Source: Azonexus sp.
GTDB taxonomy: Bacteria; Pseudomonadota; Gammaproteobacteria; Burkholderiales; Rhodocyclaceae
Direction: 5' to 3'
Assembly (NCBI GenBank): GCA_031260295.1
Contig: JAIRKE010000051.1
Coordinates: 1 to 38,504, forward strand
DNA length: 38,504 nucleotides
Below, piece after piece: positions 15,880 through 23,412 of this stretch (position 1 is its first letter; each line of letters starts with the position of its first letter). The notes under the pieces are model-generated. The model saw only the letters and a program-made list of their open reading frames with translations. It made no database searches and was not told where the DNA came from. The translations under genes were made by a program, and so were the position numbers.

Positions 15880-18491
15880 GCGCGGAATCCGCCGTGAACC
15901 GTGAAGCCTGGCGCCGGCTGGGCCTGATCTGCGGCTTCGCCGCGTTGCTTGGTTTGCTGTTCTGGTTGTTTACCCGGGCCGAACTGGTTTCGCAGCAGCC
16001 TCACAATGCCTACATGCAATCGTTGCGCCGGGTGCTGCAATCCGACGTCGAGCTTAACGCTGCCGTGCTGGCCAGCTATTCCAATCTGTTGCACAACTAC
16101 GATCCGCTGGTCCGCCATATCGCCGACATCCGCGCCGAGGAGGCCGGTCTGCTGGCCGTTCCCGACGGCCTGTCGGAGGCCGCTCGCGGCCGCCTGCAAG
16201 CGCTGGTCGAGCGGCTGCAGGCCAGCCAGCACGAGAAGGCCGAGGATATCGACCGCTTCAAGCGCAGCGGTTCGGTGCTGCGCAATTCCGAAATGTATTT
16301 CCCGCAGGCCGCCGAGGATGTGCTGCGCCAAGCCGACAAGCGGCCGCCGGAGGAACTGGAGCAATTCATCCGTCGCATCATGGCCTTGTCCGCCGGCACC
16401 CTGGTCGCGGGCGATCGGTTGCGCTCAGAGCTGACGCATCTGCGCCGGCAGAACCTGCGCGTCGAAGGGCCGTTGTCGATCAATCAATTACTGGTGCACG
16501 CCGAACAGATCATCGAATTGCGGCCGGAAGTCGATGCCCTGGTCGAGCGCATCCTGCGTCCAGCGTCGAGCCAGTTGCTTGAGGAAGTGACCAGCACCTA
16601 TATCGAAGGCTACGAAGAGGCGCTGCACAGAGCCGGCCATTACCGCCAGATACTCTATCTGGCCACCGTGCTGCTGGTTGCCTACGCCTTGTACGCCCTG
16701 GTCCGCTTCGAGCGCGACCGGCGCAAGCTGGCGCTGGCCCATGACGATCTTGCCATCGCCCACCACGACCTGGCCGAGCGCTATGCCGCGCAACTGGCCG
16801 CCGAGCGCCAGTTGCGCCTGTACGCCACGGTGTTTACCAACGCCACCGAGGGGATGACCATTACCGACGCCGAGTCGCATATCGTCGCCGTCAATCCGGC
16901 GTTCAGCGCGATTTCCGGCTATTCGGCCGAGGAAGTCATCGGGCGGACGCCGGCCCTGCTCAGTTCCGGCCAGCAGGGGGAGGATTTCTACCGCACGATG
17001 TGGCGGGAACTGTTGAGCCGCGGCCACTGGCAGGGCGAGATCTGGAACCGACGCAAGGACGGCGGCATTTATCCAGAATGGCTGTCGATCGCCGCGGTGC
17101 GCGACGACAGAGGCACCACCACCCACTACATCGGCATCTTCATCGACATCTCCGAGCGCAAGCAGAGCGAGGCGCGCATCCACCACATGGCCCACCATGA
17201 CGTGCTGACCGGCTTGCCCAACCGCCTGCTGCTGGAAGACCGGGTCAACCAGGCGATGCTCAAATCCAAGCGCAGCAGCAGGCCGATGGCTCTGGTCTTC
17301 GTCGACCTCGACCGCTTCAAGAACATCAACGACACGCTCGGCCACGAGATCGGCGACCAATTGCTGGTGCAGGCGGCGCAACGTGGCCTGGCGGTGCTGC
17401 GCGATACCGATACGCTGTCGCGCCAGGGCGGCGACGAATTCGTCATCGTCCTGCCCGAACTCGAACAACGCCAGGACGCCATGCACGCCGCGCGCAAGTT
17501 CCTGGCGGCGCTGACTCAACCCTACATGCTGGCCGGTCACGAGCTGACGGTCACCGGCAGCGCCGGCATCGCGCTCTATCCCGACGACGGGCAGACCGTT
17601 TCCGAACTGCTGCGCAAGGCCGACGCGGCGATGTACCGGGCCAAGGAGGAAGGGCGCAATACCTATCGCTTCTTCTCCGCCGAGATCGCCACCGCCTCGC
17701 TCGGCGAACTGCTGCTGGAAAACAGTTTGTACGGTGCCCTCGACCGCGGCGAATTGCTGATGTACTACCAGCCCAAGGTCGATGCAGCGAGCGGACAACT
17801 GGTCGGCATCGAGGCGCTGATGCGTTGGCAGCATCCGACGCACGGCATGGTGCCGCCTGGCATCTTCATTCCGATGGCCGAGGCCAACGGCCTGATCCAT
17901 ACCATCGGTGAATGGGCGATCCGCGCCGTCTGCGCCCAGCAGCGGGCCTGGCTGGATGCCGGTCTGGCGGCCGTGCCAGTGGCGGTCAACATCTCGGCGC
18001 AGCAGTTCGCCCAGCAGGACCTGCCGCAAATCGTCGCCGGCGCCCTTGCCGAGTACGCGTTGCCGGCGCAACTGCTCGAACTCGAACTGACCGAGTCGCT
18101 GCTGATGCGCAACGCCGGGCGTGCCGCCGAAGTGCTGGATACCCTGCGCCGGCTCAACATCAAAGTGGCCATCGACGACTTCGGCACCGGCTATTCCTCG
18201 CTCAGCTACCTCAAGCAGTTCCCGGTGCAGGTGCTGAAGATCGACCGCGCCTTCGTTTGCGAAATCGACGAAAGCGGCGAATCGGTCAAACTCGCCTCGG
18301 CCATCATCGCCATGGCCCACGAGCTTGATCTGGTGGTGGTCGCCGAGGGCGTTGAAAACGCTTGCCAGCGCGACTACCTGCACCGCCACGGCTGCGACCA
18401 GTTCCAGGGTTACCTGTTTGGCCTGCCCCTGCCGGCCACCGAACTGGCCGGGCTACTGGCGCTCGACCACTGCCGGGACGCGCCGGCCTGA
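15876..18491 (+). CDS. membrane sensor with DAHL-like periplasmic, PAS, GGDEF and EAL domains
   Basis: This is a c-di-GMP synthase/phosphodiesterase of 871 residues. A membrane helix (about 15-33) and another (about 257-278) bracket an all-helical periplasmic domain resembling DAHL. PAS (about 312-435), GGDEF (about 438-596) and EAL (about 615-865) follow. The GGDEF motif is intact near residue 518, and a product-inhibition site RDTD sits five residues before it. EAL catalytic marks are present: EALMR, NISAQQF, ELTES, DDFGTG, LKID and AEGVE. Both activities are therefore possible. The frame is open back to 15546, but ATG 15876 overlaps the peroxidase stop and begins the membrane anchor. Its 3' end overlaps the convergent RlmN-like gene by 39 bp. 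Confidence 0.93.
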   Translation: MSAESAVNREAWRRLGLICGFAALLGLLFWLFTRAELVSQQPHNAYMQSLRRVLQSDVELNAAVLASYSNLLHNYDPLVRHIADIRAEEAGLLAVPDGLSEAARGRLQALVERLQASQHEKAEDIDRFKRSGSVLRNSEMYFPQAAEDVLRQADKRPPEELEQFIRRIMALSAGTLVAGDRLRSELTHLRRQNLRVEGPLSINQLLVHAEQIIELRPEVDALVERILRPASSQLLEEVTSTYIEGYEEALHRAGHYRQILYLATVLLVAYALYALVRFERDRRKLALAHDDLAIAHHDLAERYAAQLAAERQLRLYATVFTNATEGMTITDAESHIVAVNPAFSAISGYSAEEVIGRTPALLSSGQQGEDFYRTMWRELLSRGHWQGEIWNRRKDGGIYPEWLSIAAVRDDRGTTTHYIGIFIDISERKQSEARIHHMAHHDVLTGLPNRLLLEDRVNQAMLKSKRSSRPMALVFVDLDRFKNINDTLGHEIGDQLLVQAAQRGLAVLRDTDTLSRQGGDEFVIVLPELEQRQDAMHAARKFLAALTQPYMLAGHELTVTGSAGIALYPDDGQTVSELLRKADAAMYRAKEEGRNTYRFFSAEIATASLGELLLENSLYGALDRGELLMYYQPKVDAASGQLVGIEALMRWQHPTHGMVPPGIFIPMAEANGLIHTIGEWAIRAVCAQQRAWLDAGLAAVPVAVNISAQQFAQQDLPQIVAGALAEYALPAQLLELELTESLLMRNAGRAAEVLDTLRRLNIKVAIDDFGTGYSSLSYLKQFPVQVLKIDRAFVCEIDESGESVKLASAIIAMAHELDLVVVAEGVENACQRDYLHRHGCDQFQGYLFGLPLPATELAGLLALDHCRDAPA

Positions 18492-19508
18492 TTCCGGCGC
18501 CGCCGGCCCGGCCAGCCGGGCGCGTAGTTGGCCGCAAGCGCCCTCGACATCCTGGCCGGCCGACTGGCGCAGCCGGGTCAGGATGCGGCGACGATTCAGG
18601 CTTGCCGCCAGCGCTGCCGCCCGTTCCGCCGCCGGGCGGTCGAAGCCGGTGCCTTCGACCGGGTTGAACGGAATCAGATTCATCATCGCGTACTTGCCGG
18701 TCAACAGGCGGACGATGGCGTCCATTTCGGCCTCGCTGTCGTTGACCCCGGCGAGCAAGGTCCATTGGTACTGGATCGGATGGCCGACGGCGCGGGCATA
18801 GGCTTCGCCAAGTTCGACCAGTTCAGCCGGATCGATGCGCGGCGCGTGCGGCAGCAGATGGGCGCGCAGCTTGGGGTCGGTGGTGTGCAGCGATAGCGCC
18901 AGCGCTGGCTTGACCGCTTGGCGCGGCAGGCGCTCGAACACCCGACGGTCGCCGACCGTGGAAAAAACCAGGTTCTTGTGGCCGATACCGCCGGCGGTGC
19001 CGAGCAGATCGATGGCTTCCAGCACGTTGTCGAGATTGTGCGCTGGTTCGCCCATGCCCATGAAAACGACGCGCCGGATGGGGCGGCGGGCGCGCGCGGC
19101 GACCACCTGGGCGACGATTTCGCCGCTTGTCAGTTGGCGCAGCAGACCGTCGCGGCCGGTCATGCAGAAGCGGCAGCCGACCGCGCAGCCGACCTGGGTC
19201 GACACGCACAGGCCGTCGCGCGGCAATAGCACGCTCTCGACCGTTTGACCGTCGGCCAGGTCGACTAGCAGGCGGGCCGAGCCGTCGGCGCCGGGGTGTT
19301 CGGAGCGGACCTTGGCCAGCGCCGCCAGTCGTTCACCAAGCGCCGGCAGGGCGTTACGCAGGGCCAGCGGCAGATAGTTGGCGGCCGGTTTCTGACGTGG
19401 GCCGGCATCCAGTGGCCGGGCGGCGGTCCAGGCGCGCAGGATGCGTTCTTCGTGTTCGAGGCGGGCGCCGTGGTCGCGCAGGACTTGGCGGAGATCGGCG
19501 AGGCGCAC
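18453..19508 (-). CDS. RlmN/Cfr-family radical SAM RNA methyltransferase paralogue
   Basis: RlmN enzymes methylate C2 of A2503 in 23S rRNA and A37 of some tRNAs. From GTG 19508 the protein has 351 residues. The radical-SAM motif is Cys108-x3-Cys112-x2-Cys115 (CAVGCRFC). The first catalytic Cys (101, in GLCVSTQVGC) and the second, in EGACGQL near the end, are both present, as are FMGMGEPAHNLDNV and MNLIPFNPVEG. The N-terminus is shorter and unlike typical RlmN. The frame extends to ATG 19604, which would overlap rsxE by 77 bp in low-complexity sequence; GTG 19508 is preferred but has no good ribosome-binding site. It is downstream of rsxE and may be a second enzyme beside a canonical rlmN elsewhere. 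Confidence 0.85.
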   Translation of the reverse strand: MRLADLRQVLRDHGARLEHEERILRAWTAARPLDAGPRQKPAANYLPLALRNALPALGERLAALAKVRSEHPGADGSARLLVDLADGQTVESVLLPRDGLCVSTQVGCAVGCRFCMTGRDGLLRQLTSGEIVAQVVAARARRPIRRVVFMGMGEPAHNLDNVLEAIDLLGTAGGIGHKNLVFSTVGDRRVFERLPRQAVKPALALSLHTTDPKLRAHLLPHAPRIDPAELVELGEAYARAVGHPIQYQWTLLAGVNDSEAEMDAIVRLLTGKYAMMNLIPFNPVEGTGFDRPAAERAAALAASLNRRRILTRLRQSAGQDVEGACGQLRARLAGPAAPESGRRVPAVVERQ

Positions 19509-19527
19509 GCGGTTACCGTGCCGAAAC

Positions 19528-20226
19528 TCAGCGGCCGGCGGCCGGCGCCGCAGCCAGGCTACGGCCGTCGCCCTTGCCGCGGGCGCGGGCGGTAGCGCGG
19601 GCATCGAGCCAGTTTTTCCAGGCGATCAGGCAACCGAGCAGGATGAAGGCGCCGGGCGGCAGCAGGGCCAGCAGGAAGCCGGGATAGCTTTCCGGCAGCA
19701 GCTGTAGTGGTTGCAGGCCGGGGATCACCATGTCGATGCCGCTGAATAGCGTGCCGGCGCCGATCAGCTCGCGCAGACCGCCGAGCAGGGCCAGGGTCCA
19801 CAGCATGCCGACACCCATGAAAATACCGTCGAACATCGACTGCAGCGGTGGGTTCTTGGCGGCGAAGGCCTCGACGCGGGCGAGCACGATGCAATTGGTG
19901 ACGATCAGCGGAATGAAGATGCCGAGCACGACGTAAAGCTCGTGCAAGGTGGCGTTGAACAGCAGATCGACGACGGTGACCAGGGCGGCGACGATCAGGA
20001 TGAAGACCGGGATGCGGATTTCGTGTGGGATCAGGTTGCGCAGCATGGCGATGGCGGCGTTGGAAAGCGCCATGACCAGGATGGTGGCCAGCGACAGCAT
20101 GATGCCGTTGACCGCGTTGGTGGTCACCGCCAGCAGGGGGCACAGGCCAAGTACCTGGACCAGCGAGGAGTTCTGTTTCCAGACACCGTTGCCGGCGATG
20201 GCGCGGGATTCGTCACGGGTGATCAT
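19528..20226 (-). CDS. rsxE: Rsx/Rnf electron-transport complex subunit E
   Basis: RsxE is one of the two NqrDE-like membrane subunits of the Rnf complex, which couples ferredoxin/NADH electron transfer to ion movement or, as Rsx, resets SoxR. The 232 residues contain several membrane helices and the family marks NGVWKQNSSLVQVLGLCPLLAVTT and ITNCIVLARVEAFA-type loop (VTNCIVLARVEAF). The frame is open to 20331, but ATG 20226 has AAGGAGCA just upstream and matches the family start ITRDES. It overlaps rsxG by 14 nt. The C-terminal tail is Ala/Arg-rich and variable. Confidence 0.95.
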   Translation of the reverse strand: MITRDESRAIAGNGVWKQNSSLVQVLGLCPLLAVTTNAVNGIMLSLATILVMALSNAAIAMLRNLIPHEIRIPVFILIVAALVTVVDLLFNATLHELYVVLGIFIPLIVTNCIVLARVEAFAAKNPPLQSMFDGIFMGVGMLWTLALLGGLRELIGAGTLFSGIDMVIPGLQPLQLLPESYPGFLLALLPPGAFILLGCLIAWKNWLDARATARARGKGDGRSLAAAPAAGR

Positions 20227-20884
20227 GAGTTGCTCCTTCGGCGAACAGGCGGTCGCGGTTGGCGGTGGCCCATTGGACGGCCTTGAGCACGGCCTTGGCC
20301 ACGGCGCGCGGGGTGACGGTGGCGCCGGCATAGTAATCGATGTGGCCGCCGTCTTTCTTCACCTTCCAATCCCCTGGCGCGACCTCGGCCAGCGACAGGC
20401 CGGCGAATTGGGTGATCCACGGCCGGTCCTTGTTCTTGTCCTTCTTCAACTCGATGTAATCGCCGAGGCCAGGCGTTTCCCGATGCTGCGCGACGCGCAC
20501 GCCGGCGACTCGGCCGTCGGCGTCTACGGCGACGATCAGGCGGATCTTGCCGGCATAGCCGTCCGGCGCCACCGCCTCGAATACCAGCGCCACCGGCTGG
20601 CCGGCCAGCCGGGCGCGGTACAGCAGCGACGGTTCGCTTAGGCCCAGTTCGGGCGTCGGCGGCAGCGTCAGCGTGTCGTCGAGCAGTGGGTTGTCGTATT
20701 CGCTGCGTGGCAGCACCTCGTTGACCCGTTTCATCTTCTCCTCGGCGGCCGAAGCCTCGATCGCCGGCCAGGTCCATTGGTAGGCGGCCGATAGCAGGCC
20801 GGTGAAGACGATCACGAAGACAAACAGGATGGCGGCCGTGCGCGCGGCCATGCTGGAGGCGGTGAATTCCTTGGCGGCGCTCAT
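20213..20884 (-). CDS. rsxG: Rsx/Rnf electron-transport complex subunit G (FMN-binding)
   Basis: RsxG carries a covalently bound FMN on the periplasmic side. The 223-residue protein has one N-terminal membrane anchor (about 12-34) and an FMN-binding domain. The flavin attachment motif is AGATVTPRAV with the flavinylated Thr189. Blocks such as GYAGKIRLIVAVDADGRVAGV and QHRETPGLGD are typical. Its ATG overlaps the rsxD stop in ATGA, and its end overlaps rsxE, so translation of D, G and E is coupled. Confidence 0.95.
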   Translation of the reverse strand: MSAAKEFTASSMAARTAAILFVFVIVFTGLLSAAYQWTWPAIEASAAEEKMKRVNEVLPRSEYDNPLLDDTLTLPPTPELGLSEPSLLYRARLAGQPVALVFEAVAPDGYAGKIRLIVAVDADGRVAGVRVAQHRETPGLGDYIELKKDKNKDRPWITQFAGLSLAEVAPGDWKVKKDGGHIDYYAGATVTPRAVAKAVLKAVQWATANRDRLFAEGATHDHP

Positions 20885-21915
20885 GTGCTATCCCCCTTGT
20901 CGGCATCCTTCATGCCGAACACGGGCGGCTGGCACAGCAGGTCGATCAGCGGTGCGCACAGGTTCATCAGCAACACCGCGAAGGCGACGCCGTCGGGATA
21001 GCCGCCAAAGACGCGGATGATGTAAGCGAGCAGGCCGGCACCGGCGCCGAAGATCAGCTTGCCGCGTGGCGTGGTACAGCCGGAGACCGGGTCGGTGGCG
21101 ATGAAGAAGGCGCCGAGCATGGCGCCGCCGGAGAACAGATGGAACAGCGGATTGGCGAACTGGGCCGGGTTGTGCAGCCAGAGGATGCCGGAAATGGCGA
21201 CCAGCGCGCCGATGAAGGCGAGCGGCACGTGCCAGGTGATGATCCGCCGCTGCCACAGCCACAGGCCGCCCAGCAGATAGCCGCCGGCCACCCATTCCCA
21301 GCCGCGGCCGGCGAAATTGCCGTAGAGCTCCTGGTTGGCCAGCAGGCGGGCGACGTTGCTGCCATCCTCACCGAGCTTCAGGGCGGTCTTCATGGCATCC
21401 AGCGGCGTCGCGCCGGTCAGCGCGTCCACGCGCGGCGCCAGGCCGAAAATGATGTCGATCTGATCGCGTAGCGGCAATTGCAGGCCGAGGTTCGGCCATT
21501 GCGACATCAGCGCCGGGAAGGCGACGATGCACACGGCGAAGGCAACCATTGCCGGGTTGAACGGATTCTGGCCGAGGCCGCCGTAGAGATGCTTGGCGAT
21601 GACGATGGCGAACACCGTGCCGGTGGCGACCAGCCACCACGGCGCCAGCGGCGGGAAGGTCAAGGCGATCAGCCAGGCAGTGACGACGGCCGAGCCATCG
21701 GCCAGGAACAGGCCGAGCGGTTTCTTCTGCACGCGCAGCATCGCCGCCTCGGCGAGCAGCGCGGCCAGGCTGGCGACTAGTAGCTGGACGACGATGGCGC
21801 TACCGACCTGCCAGACATAGGCGGCGATGCCCGGCAGTAGTGCCAGGCAGACCTGGGCCATCACCTTGCCGACGCTGGTGTCCTTGAGGAAGAAGGGAGC
21901 GGGGGCGAAATTCAT
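20881..21915 (-). CDS. rsxD: Rsx/Rnf electron-transport complex subunit D (FMN-binding)
   Basis: RsxD is an NqrB-like membrane subunit with a covalent FMN. The 344 residues hold about 8-10 membrane helices. The flavinylation motif LTGATPLDAM contains Thr170. Other family marks are GGLGQNPFNPAMVAFA, GAFFIATDPVSGCTTPRGK and YPDGVAFAVLLMNLCAPLID. Normally rsxC ends at or overlaps rsxD. Here the two are about 1.5 kb apart because of an inserted RAYT/repeat cassette, so rsxDGE expression may depend on readthrough of that DNA or on a new promoter. Confidence 0.95.
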   Translation of the reverse strand: MNFAPAPFFLKDTSVGKVMAQVCLALLPGIAAYVWQVGSAIVVQLLVASLAALLAEAAMLRVQKKPLGLFLADGSAVVTAWLIALTFPPLAPWWLVATGTVFAIVIAKHLYGGLGQNPFNPAMVAFAVCIVAFPALMSQWPNLGLQLPLRDQIDIIFGLAPRVDALTGATPLDAMKTALKLGEDGSNVARLLANQELYGNFAGRGWEWVAGGYLLGGLWLWQRRIITWHVPLAFIGALVAISGILWLHNPAQFANPLFHLFSGGAMLGAFFIATDPVSGCTTPRGKLIFGAGAGLLAYIIRVFGGYPDGVAFAVLLMNLCAPLIDLLCQPPVFGMKDADKGDST

Positions 21916-21978
21916 CCTGGGTTTTACGTTGGGTTTGGTTGGGTGTGGGTTGCCATTGAATCAGTTCGTGTAGTCGGA

Positions 21979-22611
21979 TTATTGAAAATTGTGGCGATGG
22001 GTTTCGCTGCGCTCTACCCATCCTGCGCTTGCTACGCTTGCGCAATGCTTCAACATCTCTTGGGTATCTTCTATGCCCTGCACAGCCTCTGCTGTCTTTG
22101 GTTGAGCGGAAAGATATGATAAATGCTTCAACAAATATATTTTTGCCTTATGAAAATCTCCCGCAGAGAAGTACAACTTTCCTTTGATAAAAGGATATTG
22201 CTCTTCCGCGATTTGGGCAATTGCTTTCAAAGATCTCAGAGAGTCCATCCACGGAATCCCTTTCTCATGCAAGCAGTGCTTTGCTCGCTCTAAGCTCTTA
22301 TTTGCCGATTCCTTATTGAAGCAAGGAAAGTTGGAAGGCATCTCAGATAAATTAGACTCTCCCAAGTACCGCACTCCAAAAACTCCGGCTTCATTCGGGG
22401 GCGCATCACCACAAATAAGAGGGGAATTAAAGCCCATGACCACCCGAAATGTCTTCGCTTTCCGAACATCAAAGTCGAACATAACGACGTGCCTTACCTG
22501 TCCCGGTAGATCACGGACAAATGTTCCGTCCGCAAACACAAAGCCATACTCCTTTTCTAGCAGTGGCGAAACAATATTTCTCGTCAGAACATCAAATTCC
22601 AGTAAATTCAT
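21979..22611 (-). CDS. putative immunity protein, C-terminus encoded by a REP-type repeat
   Basis: I do not recognise a named family with certainty. The 210-residue soluble protein begins MNLLEFDVLTRNIVSPLLEK. The first 100 residues are beta-rich and the next 90 are helical, with a TPR-like ending (KLYFSAGDFHKAKIYLLKHL). GC content is clearly below that of the flanking rsx genes, suggesting transfer. Its ATG overlaps by ATGA the stop of a toxin-like fragment immediately upstream, the usual toxin-immunity arrangement. The last ~20 residues (from ASVASAGWVERSETHR on) are translated from the repeat at 21996-22025 and its flank, so the original C-terminus was probably lost or replaced. Immunity function is inferred from context. 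Confidence 0.65.
   Translation of the reverse strand: MNLLEFDVLTRNIVSPLLEKEYGFVFADGTFVRDLPGQVRHVVMFDFDVRKAKTFRVVMGFNSPLICGDAPPNEAGVFGVRYLGESNLSEMPSNFPCFNKESANKSLERAKHCLHEKGIPWMDSLRSLKAIAQIAEEQYPFIKGKLYFSAGDFHKAKIYLLKHLSYLSAQPKTAEAVQGIEDTQEMLKHCASVASAGWVERSETHRHNFQ
21996..22025 (-). repeat. REP-type palindromic repeat, copy 3
   Basis: The plus strand reads GATGGGTTTCGCTGCGCTCT followed by ACCCATCCTGC. It contains the inverted core GATGGGT/ACCCATC and GC-rich inner arms able to form a hairpin. It lies inside the 3' end of the 210-residue gene and gives that protein its GWVERSETHR ending. The same unit recurs at 22765-22795 (opposite orientation) and 23382-23412. Confidence 0.85.
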
Positions 22612-22751
22612 TTTCTATATATCTGTTCAATAGGAACGCCAAAGCGTTGCTGAATTTTGAGCACGGTAGAAGGACTCCATCCCCGGCCAGTTTTCAAATC
22701 GAAGCCGATCTGCGGAACATTTCGATACTGTACAAGAGCATCTACACCCAT
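22608..22751 (-). pseudogene. 3' remnant of a polymorphic-toxin C-terminal domain
   Basis: A 47-codon frame ends in TGA overlapping the ATG of the putative immunity gene (ATGA). The peptide contains QIGFDLKTGRGWSPSTVLKI and ends RFGVPIEQIYRK. The pattern FDLKTG, then a Ser/Pro-rich turn, a helix and VPI-x-x-I, is what I recall from the last segment of nuclease-type toxin domains in Rhs, MafB and CdiA-like proteins. Upstream, the frame continues through the repeat at 22765-22795 and meets a stop at its far edge, so nearly all of the toxin is missing. The first Met (22751) may be internal. The assignment rests on motif memory and gene order. Confidence 0.5.
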
Positions 22752-22764
22752 TGAACCAGCAAGC

Positions 22765-22795
22765 GTAGGATGGGTAGAGCGTAGCGAAACCCATC
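22765..22795 (+). repeat. REP-type palindromic repeat, copy 2
   Basis: The plus strand reads GTAGGATGGGTAGAGCGTAG followed by CGAAACCCATC, the reverse complement of copies 1 and 3 apart from one or two bases. It marks the boundary between the toxin remnant and the transposase gene. With copy 1 it brackets the RAYT gene as inverted repeats; with copy 3 it brackets the toxin/immunity remnant. Confidence 0.88.
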
Positions 22796-22809
22796 AATCA
22801 ATTTAATCA

Positions 22810-23346
22810 TCAACATCTTTCACCAAACGCCCCATTATCCTGAGACAAATTACCTGCCCAATCCACTGGATAAATACCCTGCTTCACATAGCGATGAAAA
22901 GACGATGGCATCCAATCACGCACCCGTCGAACCAATCCATGTTTGACCGGGTTGATGTGAATATAGTCCGTATGCCGGGCAAAATCGGCTTCGTCACGAA
23001 TGGTGTGCTCCCAATAGCGGCGTTGCCAGATGCCGCGTTCACTTCTGGCTGCCCGACTTGGTGAAATTTTTTCGGTATCAGGCAAATTCCGAGAGAACCC
23101 AGATTTGACCAGTCGCCAGCGAGTTGAGAAATCGGCGTCATTCTCCGGTAGCGCCCAGATGGTGTGAAGATGGTCGGGTAGCACGACGATAGCGTCAATG
23201 GTGAAAGGATGCCGCTGCCGTGTTTGGTGAAATGCGGCGCGTAATAGATTGAGATGGTCGATTAGAAGGGAGAGTTTCCTGTTTGCCAGATTGACCGTGA
23301 AGAAAAAACTTCCGCCGGGGAGGAGGTTGCGCCGATAGGAGGTCAT
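22810..23346 (-). CDS. REP-associated tyrosine transposase (RAYT, Y1/IS200-like)
   Basis: These single-strand HUH transposases act on REP hairpins. The 178-residue protein has the HUH motif His59-Leu-His61 in LPDHLHTIW and the signature DYIHINPVKHG, whose Tyr128 is the likely nucleophile. SERGIWQRRYWEH is also typical. The gene appears complete, with a start at ATG 23346 preceded within 40 nt by the flanking repeat. GC is lower than in rsx. It is orientated with the rsx operon and may be transcribed from it. Confidence 0.93.
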   Translation of the reverse strand: MTSYRRNLLPGGSFFFTVNLANRKLSLLIDHLNLLRAAFHQTRQRHPFTIDAIVVLPDHLHTIWALPENDADFSTRWRLVKSGFSRNLPDTEKISPSRAARSERGIWQRRYWEHTIRDEADFARHTDYIHINPVKHGLVRRVRDWMPSSFHRYVKQGIYPVDWAGNLSQDNGAFGERC

Positions 23347-23381
23347 GGCGTATCTGGGAGTATTGGGAGTTGTGGGGATGT

Positions 23382-23412
23382 GATGGATTTCGCTGCGCTC
23401 TACCCATCCTAC
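23382..23412 (-). repeat. REP-type palindromic repeat, copy 1, containing the rsxC stop codon
   Basis: The plus strand reads GATGGATTTCGCTGCGCTCT followed by ACCCATCCTAC. It differs from copy 3 by one base in the outer arm (GATGGA instead of GATGGG). The complementary TAG at 23409-23411 is the termination codon of rsxC, so the insertion joined the coding sequence exactly at or just before its end. Confidence 0.85.

Larger units (their letters stand above)
22765..23412 (-). mobile_element. RAYT transposase gene bracketed by inverted REP repeats (REPtron-like unit)
   Basis: Two ~31-bp repeats in opposite orientation flank a single Y1 transposase gene, the configuration described for REP-associated tyrosine transposases that move or multiply REP sequences. 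One end coincides with the stop codon of rsxC. No target duplication is expected for this HUH-type chemistry. The toxin/immunity remnant and copy 3 adjoin it, so the inserted segment as a whole spans about 21990-23412. Confidence 0.7.

Noticed and set aside
16488..18389. A 633-codon open frame on the minus strand
   Set aside because: It lies opposite the GGDEF/EAL coding region and has the composition of a shadow frame without any motif.
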